The position numbers and the translations under genes are program-made. From the NCBI GenBank assembly GCA_028023455.1, contig JAQFVV010012511.1:2106165-2170164 (forward strand): a stretch of DNA of 64,000 bases, written 5' to 3'. Within the stretch, counting starts at the first letter, position 1. The number at the start of each line of letters is the position of its first letter. Under the pieces are notes generated by a model. It was not told the origin of the DNA. It did not search any database and worked only from the letters and a program-made list of their open reading frames with translations. This DNA comes from Epiperipatus broadwayi (lineage: Eukaryota > Onychophora > Udeonychophora > Euonychophora > Peripatidae). Below are positions 36,880-49,636 of the stretch, one piece after another.

Positions 36880-37560
36880 TAGAAATGTTGGTTAAAGAGG
36901 AAATATGTCATTTTTATTTAAAATTAACATATTGTCTGAGCATCCGCATAGTTTTGTTTTTGGTAGTAGCAGTTTGATGCTTTTTATAGTCATGTGCATA
37001 ATCTGATATCATCCTAAATAATTATTTGAAAACTGTTGCTATATACCAAGACTTATTTAAAGTATTTGGTTCTATATCTCTTAAAATCTTGCCTAAATAT
37101 CTATATTTATATGGCTTCATAATCTTCTTGCTTGTTGACAAGATAGGAATTGGGCAACAAATATTTCTGGTGTTAGTAGTTCTTTAATTGTCATGTACCA
37201 CAATATTTTGTCCAGGGTCCTGTTTTATTTTTAAATTATATGTATTACATATTTATACTATATTTAGAATCAAAGATTTTTGGTTTTGCAGATACTTATC
37301 TTGAAAAAAATAATTAATGATTATTTATTTTTTATTATCAGATGGATAGCTTTTAATTGTTTATTAGTAAATTTGAATAAAACAAGTGAGACATTTTTCT
37401 TATAAGTTTGTTCCATATTCTTTTGACATCACTCTTTGTAATAAATATTTTTTTGTATCACAATAGAACTTATACTTATGATAATATTTTATCTACTAAT
37501 AATCATTGTTATTTAGATATATTTTTGATTCTAAATTATCCTGATTATATCATGTTGACA
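36880..37560 (+). pseudogene. Possible LINE reverse transcriptase remnant
   Basis: 'tttgcagatacttat' at 37285 gives FADTYL in place of FADDT, and about 75 bases on NCLLVNLNKTSETFF (to about 37400) resembles the NxxKTxxM block that normally follows the palm. Upstream, LSEHPHSFVFGSSSLM near 36936-36980 could be the QHGFRxGxS block. All frames are broken. Weak, by motif spacing only. Confidence 0.3.
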
Positions 37561-40500
37561 TTGTTTTATCTCATTTATGTAAAATAATAATTGTTCTACA
37601 ATTTATTATCTTTATTTTAATTAGTTTTAATTATTATTTATATTTTTTGTTATCAAAGCTTATTTAATATCTCTGCTTAGAGAAACTGTTTCTTTTACAG
37701 AATTATACAATATGTTATTTTTGGCAAATTTCAATGGTATATCTGTTAGATATTTATGGGACTTATAGTTTACTAGGTGTTATTCATTTATATTTATGTA
37801 AAGCAATTCTTGATTTATATCATAGTAGATCTAGCTTAGATTTTCTGTTGCAAATACATAATTATCTATAAATATCAAATAACAATACAAATTTTCTTAA
37901 AACTTCCAGTCAGAAGTAGTTTGGTTTTGATAATTCCAAATTATTTAATTTGTTTATGCAAGAAAGTTCTTTGAATCTAATTAACTTTATTTATTTGACT
38001 TTTAACAAATATTGAGATCATTGATTATTTTATATTAAATAATATTTTGTGTTTTTATGTTGTTGTTTTTTTAATATTATGTTTTATAATTTAAACTCCT
38101 GACTCAATATTTTTATACATGGAGTTCATATTAGTTTTTTTACTTGTTGTTTACTGAATATATAAATATTGGGATTCCTACACTGTGCAATTACACATTT
38201 TTCTTTTAATTTTAAACTTTTAACTAATAATTTTTTTATAATATATGTATACAATTAATAAAAATCCATCTATGTAAATAAAGCATTTGTTTTTATATAT
38301 ACCAAAAACTTTCACTCAATTACACATTCTTTATTTTCCCATGTCGTAGCATCAGCCGGGAGGCTAAACAGCAACAACTGTCTGCAAGCAACTGCTTGCT
38401 TGCAAGGCTAAATAAAGACATCTAAAAAGTTTAATAATGTCCTAATGTATTTTCTGCTGAATTAGCACTCATCATGTGACTCAGATTATAATAGTGCCTT
38501 TATTATTTATTTAGTATTTATCAATATTAAATTACTTATGGACTAAATATAAAACAATAATCTCTAGTCTAATAAATATTCATAATAATCATTGATATTT
38601 TTATTTAAAGTAAATGGTGTTAAAGATGTGAATGCAGGAAGCTTGACATTTGTAGACTAAATTGTTGTAATTTGATATTGATAAATTCTGAACAAGTGAT
38701 GAAGAAATGTATAAGAGATTGTGATCCAGCTATGTGAAGAATACTGCTTTAGCATGAAGTACATCTTGATAATCTTTTCTATTTTTGAATGTCTTTATTC
38801 ATAAGCTTCAAAATATATAATGAAATCTAAGTTTTAAAGGTATCTAAGAAGATATTATACATGGAAAAAAGAGGGGTGAAGTTAGAATAACGATACTATG
38901 TAATTGTGTTTTATAAAAAAAAGATATATTAATTTTTTAACTGAGGTTAAAGTTTATACCTGGGCTAGAAATGATATAATAAACTCTAGCTTAATCATCA
39001 TTAGTGTATTTAGCAAAGGGGATATCAAAGTTATGAGTGTAAGAAGCTTGATACTTGTAGATTAAATTCTAATTAAATATTTACAGTGTAATTAATATTT
39101 ATGAAAGTACATTAATAGAAGTATTATATATATAGCGACAATCTTTTAAAAAAATATTGCATTTTATATACAAGAAATCTCTATTATTTGCCGTATTCAT
39201 TATTTATATCTTACACATTTGATGCTAAATTGAGGAAAGTGTGAACAAAATTCTCTGCAGATTTGATTCTAAATAATTGAGAAACTACTTTTTCGCAGAA
39301 GGTCATAATCTGATTCTCATTGCTTGGAGTGATTTAAGTTTTTTTTTCCTTTTCTGAAAAGAATAAAATTGCTGACAACAAAGCAAGAGTAGTTTATACA
39401 ACAATATACCTTACTGTCAGGCTGTATTCTACTGTACTGTTATTGGCAAATAGTTTTATTGTTAATTAGTACTTCTTTAATCATATTACATTTAAGAGAT
39501 ATAGCAGTTATTTTTTTAAAATAATCACTTTAAATAAAACTTTGATTGTTGACAAAGAAACTAAAGCAAAAAATGCATTCTTAATTTAAAATCTCAATCA
39601 ACTACCTACACAATAAACAAAGAAATTGGACTCCCCCAACATCTGTTTATAGAAACAATTAAATAACAACGAAAAAACTTTGATGCAATTAAAACCAATA
39701 GAATGCCTTTTTAAATGATGTTTTTAAAATGATTAATTGTAAATTCTAATTAACTATCTAAAAACATTTTGCTATGCCTTGGTTTTCAAAAGATTTATCT
39801 TTTTTAATTTTTGAGAAGAAAGTAAAAAAAATTCTACTCATATTTATAAAAAAAAAAAAAATCATTCAATTGTTCTAAGATCTGATGCATTTAGTTAATT
39901 AACCTGAAATTTTATATATTGAATAGATGTTATATCTATTTCATGGTCGCGCATGTGGTCTTACATATGTGGAAGAGATAGTTAACAATACTTGTAAGTC
40001 TAAATAATAAAAGGTAACATTGTAATTTTTTTATTGAAGGGTTATTAAAAATAATATTTTATAATAAATATTTAAAAATAATGTAATTATTAAAATGTGA
40101 AAGGTTTAAATTTTAACAAAAAAATTAAATAATATTTTATAGTATGGGATAAAACAATCAATGTAACTAATTTTATAATCAGAACTAAAAGATTTAGAAT
40201 TAGGAAAATATACTTAAAAGAATGTACGATGGAATTTATGTTGGCATGAATATTTACTTCAAAAACTACATTATTAAGATAGATTAAAGAAAAACAGATC
40301 TTAAAAGTAAGGTTTGATTAAAACATCTAGATTTTTTGTTTAATTAAAGTAAAAAAAAAAAGTAAAGAAATTACGATTTATTTTCATCTTAAGTTTGCAT
40401 TTTTGTGTTTGGAGACAATAGAGTAAAAAAAAAACAAGATTAGGTAGATATAATGTAGTTTTTACATCAAAATAAAAATCTGATTAAATAAATAATTGTT

Positions 40501-41086
40501 GTGCATAAAATATTTTATTTTAATCAAATGTAATTAAGATATGTAAGGTTAGGAAAAACAAAGTGGTCAATCAGGAAATATATAAGTGATTCTTTAGAAA
40601 CACTATCTTAGCTCTTAACTTTTAACTTTTTACTTTACTACAGCTCTTTGAACTGGACATTACGTTTAGTGTCTAAAAAGTAGGAAAACTAATAACTGCT
40701 GAAGTCTACTTTGGATCCAATACTTGTTAATTTGAAATGCTATTTTAAAGAAGTTATGACTAGTACTAAAACTGGAACAAATATGATGATGAGCTAGCGA
40801 GAATTTGTGCAGCAACTTTCATTAATCAAAACTATAAACCAGAGGGAAAAAATCAGCTTATATATGACAATTTAGTTTGCCTTGGAAAAAATAAATAAAT
40901 AAATACACATGCCTTTGAGTGAAACCCTACCAGCTTCACAATAATGAGCTGAAAGAATTCCTGCTAAGAAATGTTGTTCAACTATGGTTACTTATACATA
41001 ACTAAGTGATATGAATTATTAAAAAAAAACTGTTTATGATTTAGACTTATATGAAGAACATTATTTTTGATGACCTCATTATATGT
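37561..41086. other. AT-rich intergenic sequence with a pair of ~110-bp direct repeats
   Basis: 38552-38660 ('aatctctagtctaataaat...gtgaatgcaggaagcttgacatttgtagactaaat') and 38968-39068 ('aaactctagcttaatcatc...gagtgtaagaagcttgatacttgtagattaaat') are diverged direct copies. A short GC-richer patch at 38340-38400 holds GCAAGCAACTGCTTGCTTGC, a small hairpin. No gene seen. Confidence 0.45.
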
Positions 41087-41467
41087 ATATAATCAAAATT
41101 ACCCCAAATTCAAAACTCAGCCAGACTAGTCACAAAATATATAAACTCTAAATCATTACCAATGGTTTCACTGCTACAATCAGACTTCTCAAGGGTAAAG
41201 AACTACAAAATAACACATTTAAACTACACATTACCAACAATTCCACTTCATCCCAGCAACCCTTATTATTAAAAGAACTTTTAAACAAGTTAATTACTTC
41301 AGAATTCTACATTTTTAATAATAAAGATTCTTTAATTCTTCTTTTTATTTCATTTCTCTTAATGAAAACAGCCTTAGCTTGATCAAATTTAATAGTGTGG
41401 CTTGTATCTTTTACATGGATATATAAGGCAGAAGTATGATATTTATTTCTAATCCTACTTTTATGTA
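41087..41467 (-). pseudogene. PLE 3' end, inverted partner copy
   Basis: The reverse complement of this segment follows the neighbouring + strand PLE from its 'gaaataaatat' region to its 3' end. The - strand frame reads SALYIHVKDTSHTIKFDQ, FIKRNEIKRRIKESLLLKM, stop, then NLFKSSFNNKG, the C-terminal half of a GIY-YIG domain. It shares the 3' UTR phrase 'ctgagttttgaatttggggtaatttt'. It starts exactly where the + strand copy begins, so the two are head to head with no spacer. Confidence 0.72.
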
Positions 41468-41940
41468 GTGTATATTATCCATTGTTTTTGTAAGAAGGTA
41501 TATATAGGGAAGAGTAGCTTGAGCCTAAATGAAAGAATAAAGGTACATAAAAATAGGCTTAGAAATAAATATCTTAGTTCTGCTTTATATATTCATGTAA
41601 AAGATACAGGTCACACTATTAATTTTGATGAAATTATGGTTGTCTTCTTTGAGAGAAATGAAATAAAAAGAAAAATTAAAGAATCTTCATTATTAAAAAT
41701 TTATAATTCTGGAGCAATTAACTTATTTAAAAGTTCTTTTAATATTAAGGGTGGATGGGAAGTAAGTGGAATTGTGGGTAATGTGTAGTTTAAATATTTT
41801 TTTGTTATTTTGTAGTTCTTTACACTTTAGAAGTCTGCTTATAACAGTGAAACCACTGGTAATGATTTAGAGTTTATATATTTTTTGACTAGTCTGTTTG
41901 AGTTTTGAATTTGGGATAATTTTAATTATTTATTGATTAG
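41468..41940 (+). pseudogene. PLE GIY-YIG endonuclease domain and 3' UTR, 5'-truncated
   Basis: The 41468-41788 frame is the GIY-YIG endonuclease of a Penelope-like element, which nicks target DNA for reverse transcription. Residues 2-4 (YII) and 12-14 (YIG) are the two signature strands. LNERIKVH supplies the conserved Arg, SALYIHVKDTGHTINF is the H-x-GH block typical of PLEs, and KESSLLKIYNSGAIN holds the conserved Glu region. The domain is open from end to end, but the RT half is absent. The frame begins with GTG at the inverted junction, not at a real start. The 3' UTR runs to about 41940. Confidence 0.75.
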
Positions 41941-42381
41941 TTTAGCTTTATGCTTTACTGTTTTTATATATATATGTAATAATATTATAATTTGATGTCT
42001 GTATTTCTTCAAATCAATATACGTAATCTTATAATTGAAATAATAATAATAATGTTTCAGCATCTGTTTTTTATGACCATAATAAGTCATGTATTTATGG
42101 TTTTAACTTCAATTATAATAATGTAAAAATATTGCAAATTGAAAAAAATAACAACAAAAGGAAAATAAAAGGAAGCTATGCTAATATACAAATACAAACA
42201 AGACTTAATTAACAAACAGGCAGCAAACATTAAGATCACAGAATTGGGGGAAGGTTAGCCTTTCAAAGTGTTAGTTGACAAAGATTATGATGATAGTCAA
42301 AAGTGCTTCTAAGTGGTCAAAATTTTTAAAGTTATACTTTACATATATCTAATTACTGTATTTATAAATATTCAATTATAA

Positions 42382-42383
<2 letters not shown>

Positions 42384-42454
<71 letters not shown>
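42384..42454. repeat. (AT)n microsatellite, ~70 bp
   Basis: An uninterrupted AT dinucleotide tract. It lies directly upstream of the 314-bp tandem duplication. Confidence 0.95.
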
Positions 42455-42459
<5 letters not shown>

Positions 42460-42465
42460 TCAACA

Positions 42466-43066
42466 CTTAAACAATACCTATATCATTAACAATCTTAATC
42501 TATTGTCAAGGCAACCTCAATTTATAGAAATACACCTTTATCTATGGTGTATTATGTTTATATAGGCATTAAAGATTACAACTTGATTACTGAGAGTAAA
42601 ATTATTAATACAAAGAAGTTTAAATAAATCTTATTAAACAGGCAAATTTAACCTGTTCTGAAAGCAGTCTAACTAATAGTCAATTATAAGTTTCAAATTG
42701 CACTTCAACCATATATTATTTAGATAAAAAACTTAATGATGCTCAAAGCTAGATAGGTATTTAATGTAAATATATAAATTATATCAATATCATCAACTGT
42801 CAACAATCTCAATCTGTTGTCAAGTCAACCTCTTTAAATCAATAAATGTGGAAATTTCATCTTTATCTATGGTCAAATATGTTTATATAAACACTAAAGA
42901 TTGCAACTTGATTACAGAGAGGGAAATTATTAGTATACAAAGAAGTTTAAACAAGCGTCATTAAACATGTAAACATAACCTGTTCTAAAAGCAGACTAAC
43001 AAAGTAAATTATAACTTTTAAATTGCAATTATAACTATCAAATTGCATTCTAACTATGTGTTACAT
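42466..43066. repeat. Tandem duplication, ~314-bp period
   Basis: 'aacaatcttaatctattgtcaaggcaacctc' at 42488 recurs as 'aacaatctcaatctgttgtcaagtcaacctc' at 42802. The parallel continues through 'cctttatctatgg', 'aaagattacaacttgattac', 'acaaagaagtttaaa' and 'aacctgttctgaaagcag'. Unit 2 is cut by a LINE at 43067 and resumes after 45750 ('agataacaaacctaataatgc' beside 'agataaaaaacttaatgatgc' in unit 1). Confidence 0.82.
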
Positions 43067-43998
43067 TTACTTGATCGGACTACATCTGAACTGAAAAGCA
43101 TCCAAGTTACAGAACACAACATCCCACAAATTCTACTCCTAAAACATACATATAAACAAACCAGAATGACTCTTGTGGAATATATTCGTATTAGCGAGCA
43201 CGCAATTATCTGGAACAACAAGATTGTTGGACTCCAGCTTATATCAGATGGGCCCTCGAGTCAGGAAAAAGAAATCACACACCCTCCTCTTTGTGCCTTG
43301 ACGGTTTTACTTACTCTGGCATCAGTATGCTTAACAAAATTAGGGATTATTATTCCACCAAACTGCAGCCCATTGGAACTGTTGCCAGACGACACAAATT
43401 TGTGAAAGATTCAAATAACTCTCACAGCATTACTGAATCTGATATCATCTCCAAAATTAAAAGCCTGCCTGAACACACTCATCCCGGCATGCATGAAATT
43501 CCTAGATTTCTTCTGTTACACTTGGAAAAATTTACCATACATGTTACAAGGGGAATCATTGATCTCTTAGCCACTGATAGCCTACATCTTCCAGGTATAT
43601 ATCCTATATCAGTGGTCCCTTTTATAAAAAAGAAAGATTTACCTGTGGACTTAAATAACATTAGGCCAATATCCATGGTTCCTCTCCTAATCAAAATTAT
43701 CGAAAGCATTATAAAAGATAAAATTCAAGAGAAAATCATATCAAAACTTTCCAGGCATCAATATGCTAAGAGGGGTTCATCGACTGGCGATGCTGTAAGC
43801 CGATTTCGACTCCTTGTTGATCATATCCGTAGAACAAAACAATCCCGGCCAGTCGCAGTCCAACTAGACTTTGCCGGGGCTTTTGACTCTGTCCGAATAG
43901 ATGTACTACTTGGTGAACTAGAGGCTCTTCATGTTCCTTTGGCATACATTCAGATCATAGAGAATCTCCTAGCAAATCGAGAGATTTTTTTTCTCTAA
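43067..43998 (+). pseudogene. LINE ORF2, N-terminal RT part (two frames)
   Basis: Two overlapping frames join: one to 43405 and a second from about 43291 to 43998, so a frameshift lies around 43290-43405. The second holds ITESDIISKIKSLPEHTHPG (start of the RT), LNNIRPISMVPLLIKIIES, HQYAKRGSSTGDAV and the catalytic block VQLDFAGAFDSV (first Asp present). It stops at 43996-43998 because of a length change in the T run at 43985-43992. The reading frame upstream of 43067 belongs to flanking DNA and is not part of the protein. Confidence 0.78.
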
Positions 43999-45443
43999 AT
44001 GGGAGAATTGCCCCTGGGTTCAAACCCTGCATCTCCATTCCCCAGGGCTCCCCATTAAGTGCTCTCCTCTTCATGATCTATATAAATCCCTTGCTTTTGA
44101 GCATTGAGGATGCACTGCCTGGGATCTCCATCCCTCTTCTTAATGAAAACATCTCCCACATCTCCTACATGGATGATGTGGTGGTGTTTCTTAAATCACA
44201 TGAAGAAATAAACATTCTTGAAAGCCTATTACAGCACTATGCTCAGACGCATGGGCTTACCGTTAACAGGAACAAATCAGCAATTTGGAATATCAAAACA
44301 GCTAACAGGATAACAGGTTCATTACAAGCTATGCCTCAGCCTTTCTTGGGATTCAATATGTCACTATCCCCTACAGCAATGAGGATGGAAACACAACAAA
44401 GACTACTAAACAAAATAGACATCATCATAACATGCCTCTCAAGAATATATATATCTACATTTGGAAAGGTTTCACTCTTAAACTCCCTCATACTCCCCAA
44501 GATTATATATTATCTTGCGGGTTTCAAACCAACAGAAGCTTTCATTAAAAAAGTAGAATCCCATTGTCTGCGACTCTGTAGAGGTGGACACAAATCATTT
44601 ATCAGTCTGCGCACCCTTCAAAAGCCAAGAGACATGAATGGACTGGGACTGCATTCAATAAAGGTATTCGCAATACAGAGAACTTACAATATGATCCATA
44701 AACTTTATTCTGATTGCAGGACCTTCCAATGTCCACTTCCCAAAGAGCAAGTGCTTCCCACTGATAGACCGCCCCCTCAGAGGTTCACTCCCATCTGGCT
44801 ACAAATGCAGATATCATACATTTTTATGCACATAGTACCTTCCGCGACCATGTTCAATTCAAAAATAACCTATTGGGAAGCCTTCAACCTATCCAACTCA
44901 AATACCCAGAAGGCACACACTTACCTCCCCATCAACATAAACAAACTGCGCAAACTAGCCCGTAGATTGAAACTAGCACCTAAACACACAGACTTTCTTC
45001 TCAAAATTAACCTTGGTAGCCTCTCCACTGCTATATTTCTTAATAGAAGAGGCTTCCGCATAGATCCCATATGTTGTCTCTGTCTTTCCAGCCCAGAAGA
45101 TATGGACCATATCCTTCGCCTTTGTCCGGTCTGGCAGGGACTAAGACAAAACTTCCAGAAACACATTGATAATAATGGTCCAGATCTAACATCTCTTGAA
45201 GGGGTTTTAAATAGAGGCATTTTCACTGAAATCAGGCTCGCCACCTACATAAACTTTGCCATCTGGTTGACCAGATGCAAGGTGATTTTTCAAAAATTAC
45301 CGCTTAACGAAATCAATAACTGCTTTCTCAGCATAATTAAAAATATCCAAGAAACAGACAAGAGAGAGGCCGATCCATACCTGGCCATATTAACATGGGA
45401 ATTCACAACTGGTCTAAACAGCACCTCTCCAACCAACCCCTAA
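43989..45443 (+). pseudogene. LINE ORF2, RT palm to C-terminal zinc finger
   Basis: The third frame opens just after the T run with SLNGRIAPGFKPCISIPQGS, where PQGSPLS is RT motif 4, though the first ATG is at 44073. The palm is ISYMDDVVVFLKS, so YADD reads YMDD with both Asp kept. GLTVNRNKSAIW and FLGFNMSLS follow. Near the end CCLCLSSPEDMDHILRLCPVW forms a CxxC...HxxxxC zinc-binding motif like that in L1/Tx1-type ORF2. It ends at a stop at 45441-45443, then a ~290-bp 3' UTR. This stretch has no internal stop over 456 codons, so the damage is limited to two frameshifts. Confidence 0.8.
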
Positions 45444-45750
45444 ATAATTTATATGAAAATATTTATTATGACTTAATATCTTATTATGATTTAATAAAAC
45501 CCTCCAACCATAACTTGCCAAAACAGGGTTTACTAACAAAGGTATTTCGTTATAGACTAGATGATTAATATTCACCTTGCATCCACAGGTTATATTCTAC
45601 TGACTTTTGAATCATTTCTTCTCTGTATATACCACCCTGTAACCTCGACTAGATATTTCTTGTTATTTTTTTTTTTTTTTTGTAATCACTTATAGGTCAA
45701 ATAAAATTATCTTGAAAGAGAAAAAAAAAAAAAACAACTATGTGTTACAT

Positions 45751-47687
45751 AGATAACAAACCTAATAATGCTTATACAGTAGTTAATTATATCTGCTTTT
45801 TAAGGCTGTATTTGTATTGAAAATCGATTAAAACATTAGGAGAAGCAAATAGTTATGTTGTTTCTTCTTTTAAATTGTGTTAAAAGAAGCAACTTAAATT
45901 GTCATTTAATTGTTTTAACTTTTAATTTTTATTTTCATTTTAAGAATGTGAAAAAAAAAAACAAGGCTGTACTTGTTCTTCTTATAGAATTAATTTAAAA
46001 TGTAGTTTCGATTGAAATGTGTGTGTATATATATATGTTAAAAAGTGTCTCATTTCAAATATATAGATAAATATAAAAATAAAATAACTAAAAGTCTTAT
46101 TTAAACAAAAAAGTTTTCTAATAATATTTTAAATTCTTATATAATATTAAAATTAATTAACCAGAAAACACAATAATAAATAATAATATAATACAAGCTT
46201 ATAAAAGTAATGTCACATTATGTATGACTTGCTTTTTTGATTATTATAATCATAATAATAAATACTCTCTGTGTGAATGCATTCAAAATGTTATGGATAT
46301 TTGTAAATTGTTTAACAACTAGAATAAAATACTCCTATCAAAGAAAAAAGTGCTATAGGCATTATAATGTTAAATCAAACAGTTAAATTCTTTACTAAGT
46401 CTCTTGAATTCTGACTTTTTTTTTGCTCCACCTGATGAGAGTTTTTGAAAATTTCTCAATCTTTCCTAATGTATAAAATCTTTAATTTATATTAAAACTC
46501 AGTAAGTTGGATTTGATTTTTTTTAGTTTAATAATATAAACAAATAATATTCCAAAAAATCACATTTGATTTTTTTAAATATTTAAAAACAGACTTGTAA
46601 ATTAGAAAATGTACCATAAACACCATCAATTAAATTAGTGTAAATACTCTTTCAGAAAATGAATGAATTATTTTTTAAGATTTTTTAAAAATGTGAATGA
46701 ATGAAGGTAGATTTATGATATATCTATCAAATTCTGCTTTAAAATCTGATATGTGCTTTATAATAATTACAATATTTGAAAAGATTTTAATACCATGTTA
46801 ATTCTGACATATGCTGTATTTTTTTTTATATTACAGTTAAGTTTAGTAATCTGTATTTCTAAAATAAAAAGATAAATTAATAAATTAAAAGTATACTTGT
46901 GTATTTCTCTTTGTTTTAAATAATAATCAACCAATTAGTGTGTAAAAATAATAAAAAATATTTTATAAACAAAAATCCTATTTGTTTATTCTAAAACATT
47001 TGTATGAAAACTGGGCAGCAGGAAGTAATTACCTTTTGAGTGTTTTTTCTGTTGTAAATAATTGAGAAATGCCTTAGATCTAAGCTGCCAGTTTATAACA
47101 TACACTCTTCAGATTTTTTAAATTAAAAGTTCAGTGAAAGTAGTCCCACAGAAACTACTTTAAAAATCTATGCTAGTATCACATATGATAATGTTAAACA
47201 AAAATGGAAAGTACCAGAATTAGGATGCTTTTTCAGAAGTAAAGAAACATGTTTTCTAATAAAATTTAAAGTTATCAAGTTAATTTTAAGGATGATTATT
47301 ATTGTCTTGCATGTAGATTTATCCTTTGCATTAATTAAAATTGAAATATTTATGTATGTGAAGTTATTATATAAATAAGTTTTTAGATCATTGGTTTATA
47401 TAGAGGTATATACTATATCTATGATATTATGATAAATGAAGTAATCATTTTATATATTAGAGATAGGATCTGACAGTTGGATTCCTCATTAAATTAATTT
47501 TATGGTTATTGTTAAAAAGGGATTTGAATCAAATAAGACTACCTCTTTAAAGTAGTATTAATCTAAGGAATAGATAGATATATTGCTTAAATGTTTGCTA
47601 TGGTTTACACTGGAGGTTTATTTGATAGATCAATGAATTTAAAATATCATCTACACAGTTTTCTTTTCAAAAATAGTTCATAACTTT
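45751..47687. other. AT-rich intergenic sequence
   Basis: Starts with the remainder of tandem unit 2. Beyond that no gene or clear repeat is seen. Confidence 0.45.
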
Positions 47688-48071
47688 CAATATATATATA
47701 TAAATGAATACACCAAACTTCTTTTTAAAACTTGATTTTTATATGACTATTATAAAAATATAACTATGCACCATTCTGACTATTTTATAACATAGTCTTT
47801 TTCAAGGAAAACTCAAACCCTTTTTTTAATAGAAAGAATTTGAGTTTTCCTTGAAAAAAAGAAAGGGATTTAGTTTTCTTTGAAAAAGACCATATTATTA
47901 AATAGTTGAAACATTGGTGTGCAGTTATATTTTTAGAAAGAGTTTCAGTTTTTCTTGAAAAAGATTATATTCTAAAATAGTCTAAACGTTGGTGTGTGGT
48001 TATATTTTTATAATAGTCATATTAAATCAAAATTTTAAAAAATGTTTGGTCTATTTCATTTATATATATAC
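47688..48071. repeat. Composite foldback with an internal duplication in one arm
   Basis: The left arm ('tatatatatataaatgaa...accaaac...gactattataaaaatataac...agtctttttcaaggaaaactcaaaccc') is mirrored on the right. The right side carries the 'tttcttgaaaaaga...attggtgtgcagttatattttta' block twice in a row (about 47870-47935 and 47945-48015). So one arm was duplicated after or during formation of the inverted repeat. No ORF. Confidence 0.7.
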
Positions 48072-49636
48072 TTGATAGATTAATTTAGCTTTATATATAA
48101 ACAACAGCTATGAGATTAAAAATAATAGAATAAATTGTTTTTACTTGTAAGAGTAAACAACATGAAGATTATATCTTTGATGTATTTAAGGCATTGTGTA
48201 TTTATTAATAGCAAACAATGGTCAATCATATGTTTATATTTTATATTATACATTTTGGTTATAAAATTAACATTTTAAAGTTTATTAGTAATAAACCTTG
48301 GACATTTAAAAAAAAGTGCAATTATCATTATTTATTTTATATTTGTCTTTCTACACATACTCATAAAACATCAATTAACGAAAAATTTAGAGATGGTATT
48401 ATTAAATAATAACATTGCTGGTTGATTAAATTTCAATAAATATGGCAATAGTTGTAAGTAAAAATGAATTCAATTTAAAATAGTAAAAATAGTTTAAAGG
48501 AGTTTTAATAATAAGTTCATTGAATATATAATTTATAAATATTTACTAATGAACGTATATTTGATTGTAAACAGAAAATTGTACTAATAATGTTATTACA
48601 AATTTGTAAAGAAATTGTTTTTTTTTTTTGTTACTTATTTAAATAGTGCATGATGACAATTATTTTATATAAAAATTGCCAGGGAAATAATGTTAATATA
48701 GAAATAGGATATATCTCTGAAATATTTTCTGATGGTATTTATCAGGTGGCAATCAGAGTATGATGATGATCAGACACTCAACCTTGAAAGATAAAGTATA
48801 TTCTTTATTCAGTATCCTTATGCTTACTATATATAATTAGCATGTACATTAGTGGATGCAAAATATAGCCCTCTCACATATAACTTCTTATATATTATTC
48901 CAGTGCTCTTGACCACTACAACAAACAAACAAACATTGGTTTACGGCTATATTGTTGATATTTAGCATAAATTTTAATAAATTGTGATTTTAATGTAGTT
49001 AATGTGTATTTATAGTTTGTTAATATATAAATATTCTTACATAAATAAAAATATTTTTTTAATAAAATCATAGATGTGTTTACATTATCAGTATATAGAA
49101 GCAGATATCGCAGTTTTATTGCGCTGTGGTCACAAATAAGCTTTTGTTGCTCTTTGGGGAATTTGGCTTCTACTATGTGTTAATTCACTTGTTTTATCTC
49201 GTAATAATTATTAATTAATGTCAGTTTAATAAAAGTTTTTAACATTTTGTTTAATTTTATATATAATTAATATTTTTGTTCAGATTTTTTTTAATCATTC
49301 TAGTAGATTATTTTAAATAAGTAGGCAACCTTATATGACCTAAGAATTTAAGGAAAAAAAACAAGAACATTTTAATTGAATTTTCATATCTGATTTGAAA
49401 TATTGAGTTTGTAGTTTCTTTCTTATTTTTTTGTAAAATGAAAAAAAAATTAATAAAAATAGCTTACATATGATATTGAAATTAACATGTTAGTTTCAAT
49501 ATTCAGAAATAATACATTTCTTTATGCATACATGCACACAAGTGTATATATATATGATTAAAATGGAAGTAATTGGACTTCCCGATGAGCTATGCAAATG
49601 TCAATCAACTATGAAAAGATAGTTGTCCTTTAATTT
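48072..49636. other. AT-rich intergenic sequence
   Basis: No gene seen. A slightly GC-richer patch at 49095-49190 ('agatatcgcagttttattgcgctgtggtcac') is unassigned. Confidence 0.4.

Larger units (their letters stand above)
43067..45735 (+). mobile_element. 5'-truncated LINE with 15-bp target duplication and poly-A
   Basis: The exact direct repeat AACTATGTGTTACAT (43052-43066 and 45736-45750) brackets the element, and the 3' end is an A run of at least 14 (45721-45734) after 'aaataaaattatcttgaaagag'. The 5' end lies within the protein-coding region, so the endonuclease and 5' UTR are missing, as is usual for incomplete reverse transcription. It is noticeably less AT-rich than its flanks. RT features suggest the L1/Tx1 side of LINEs, but the clade is not certain. 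Confidence 0.85.

Noticed and set aside
42384-42454. AT-rich replication origin
   Set aside because: A pure AT microsatellite alone gives no evidence of origin function.
43043-43066. Apparent start of the LINE frame before the element
   Set aside because: It lies in the flank and the target duplication; the frame is open there by chance.
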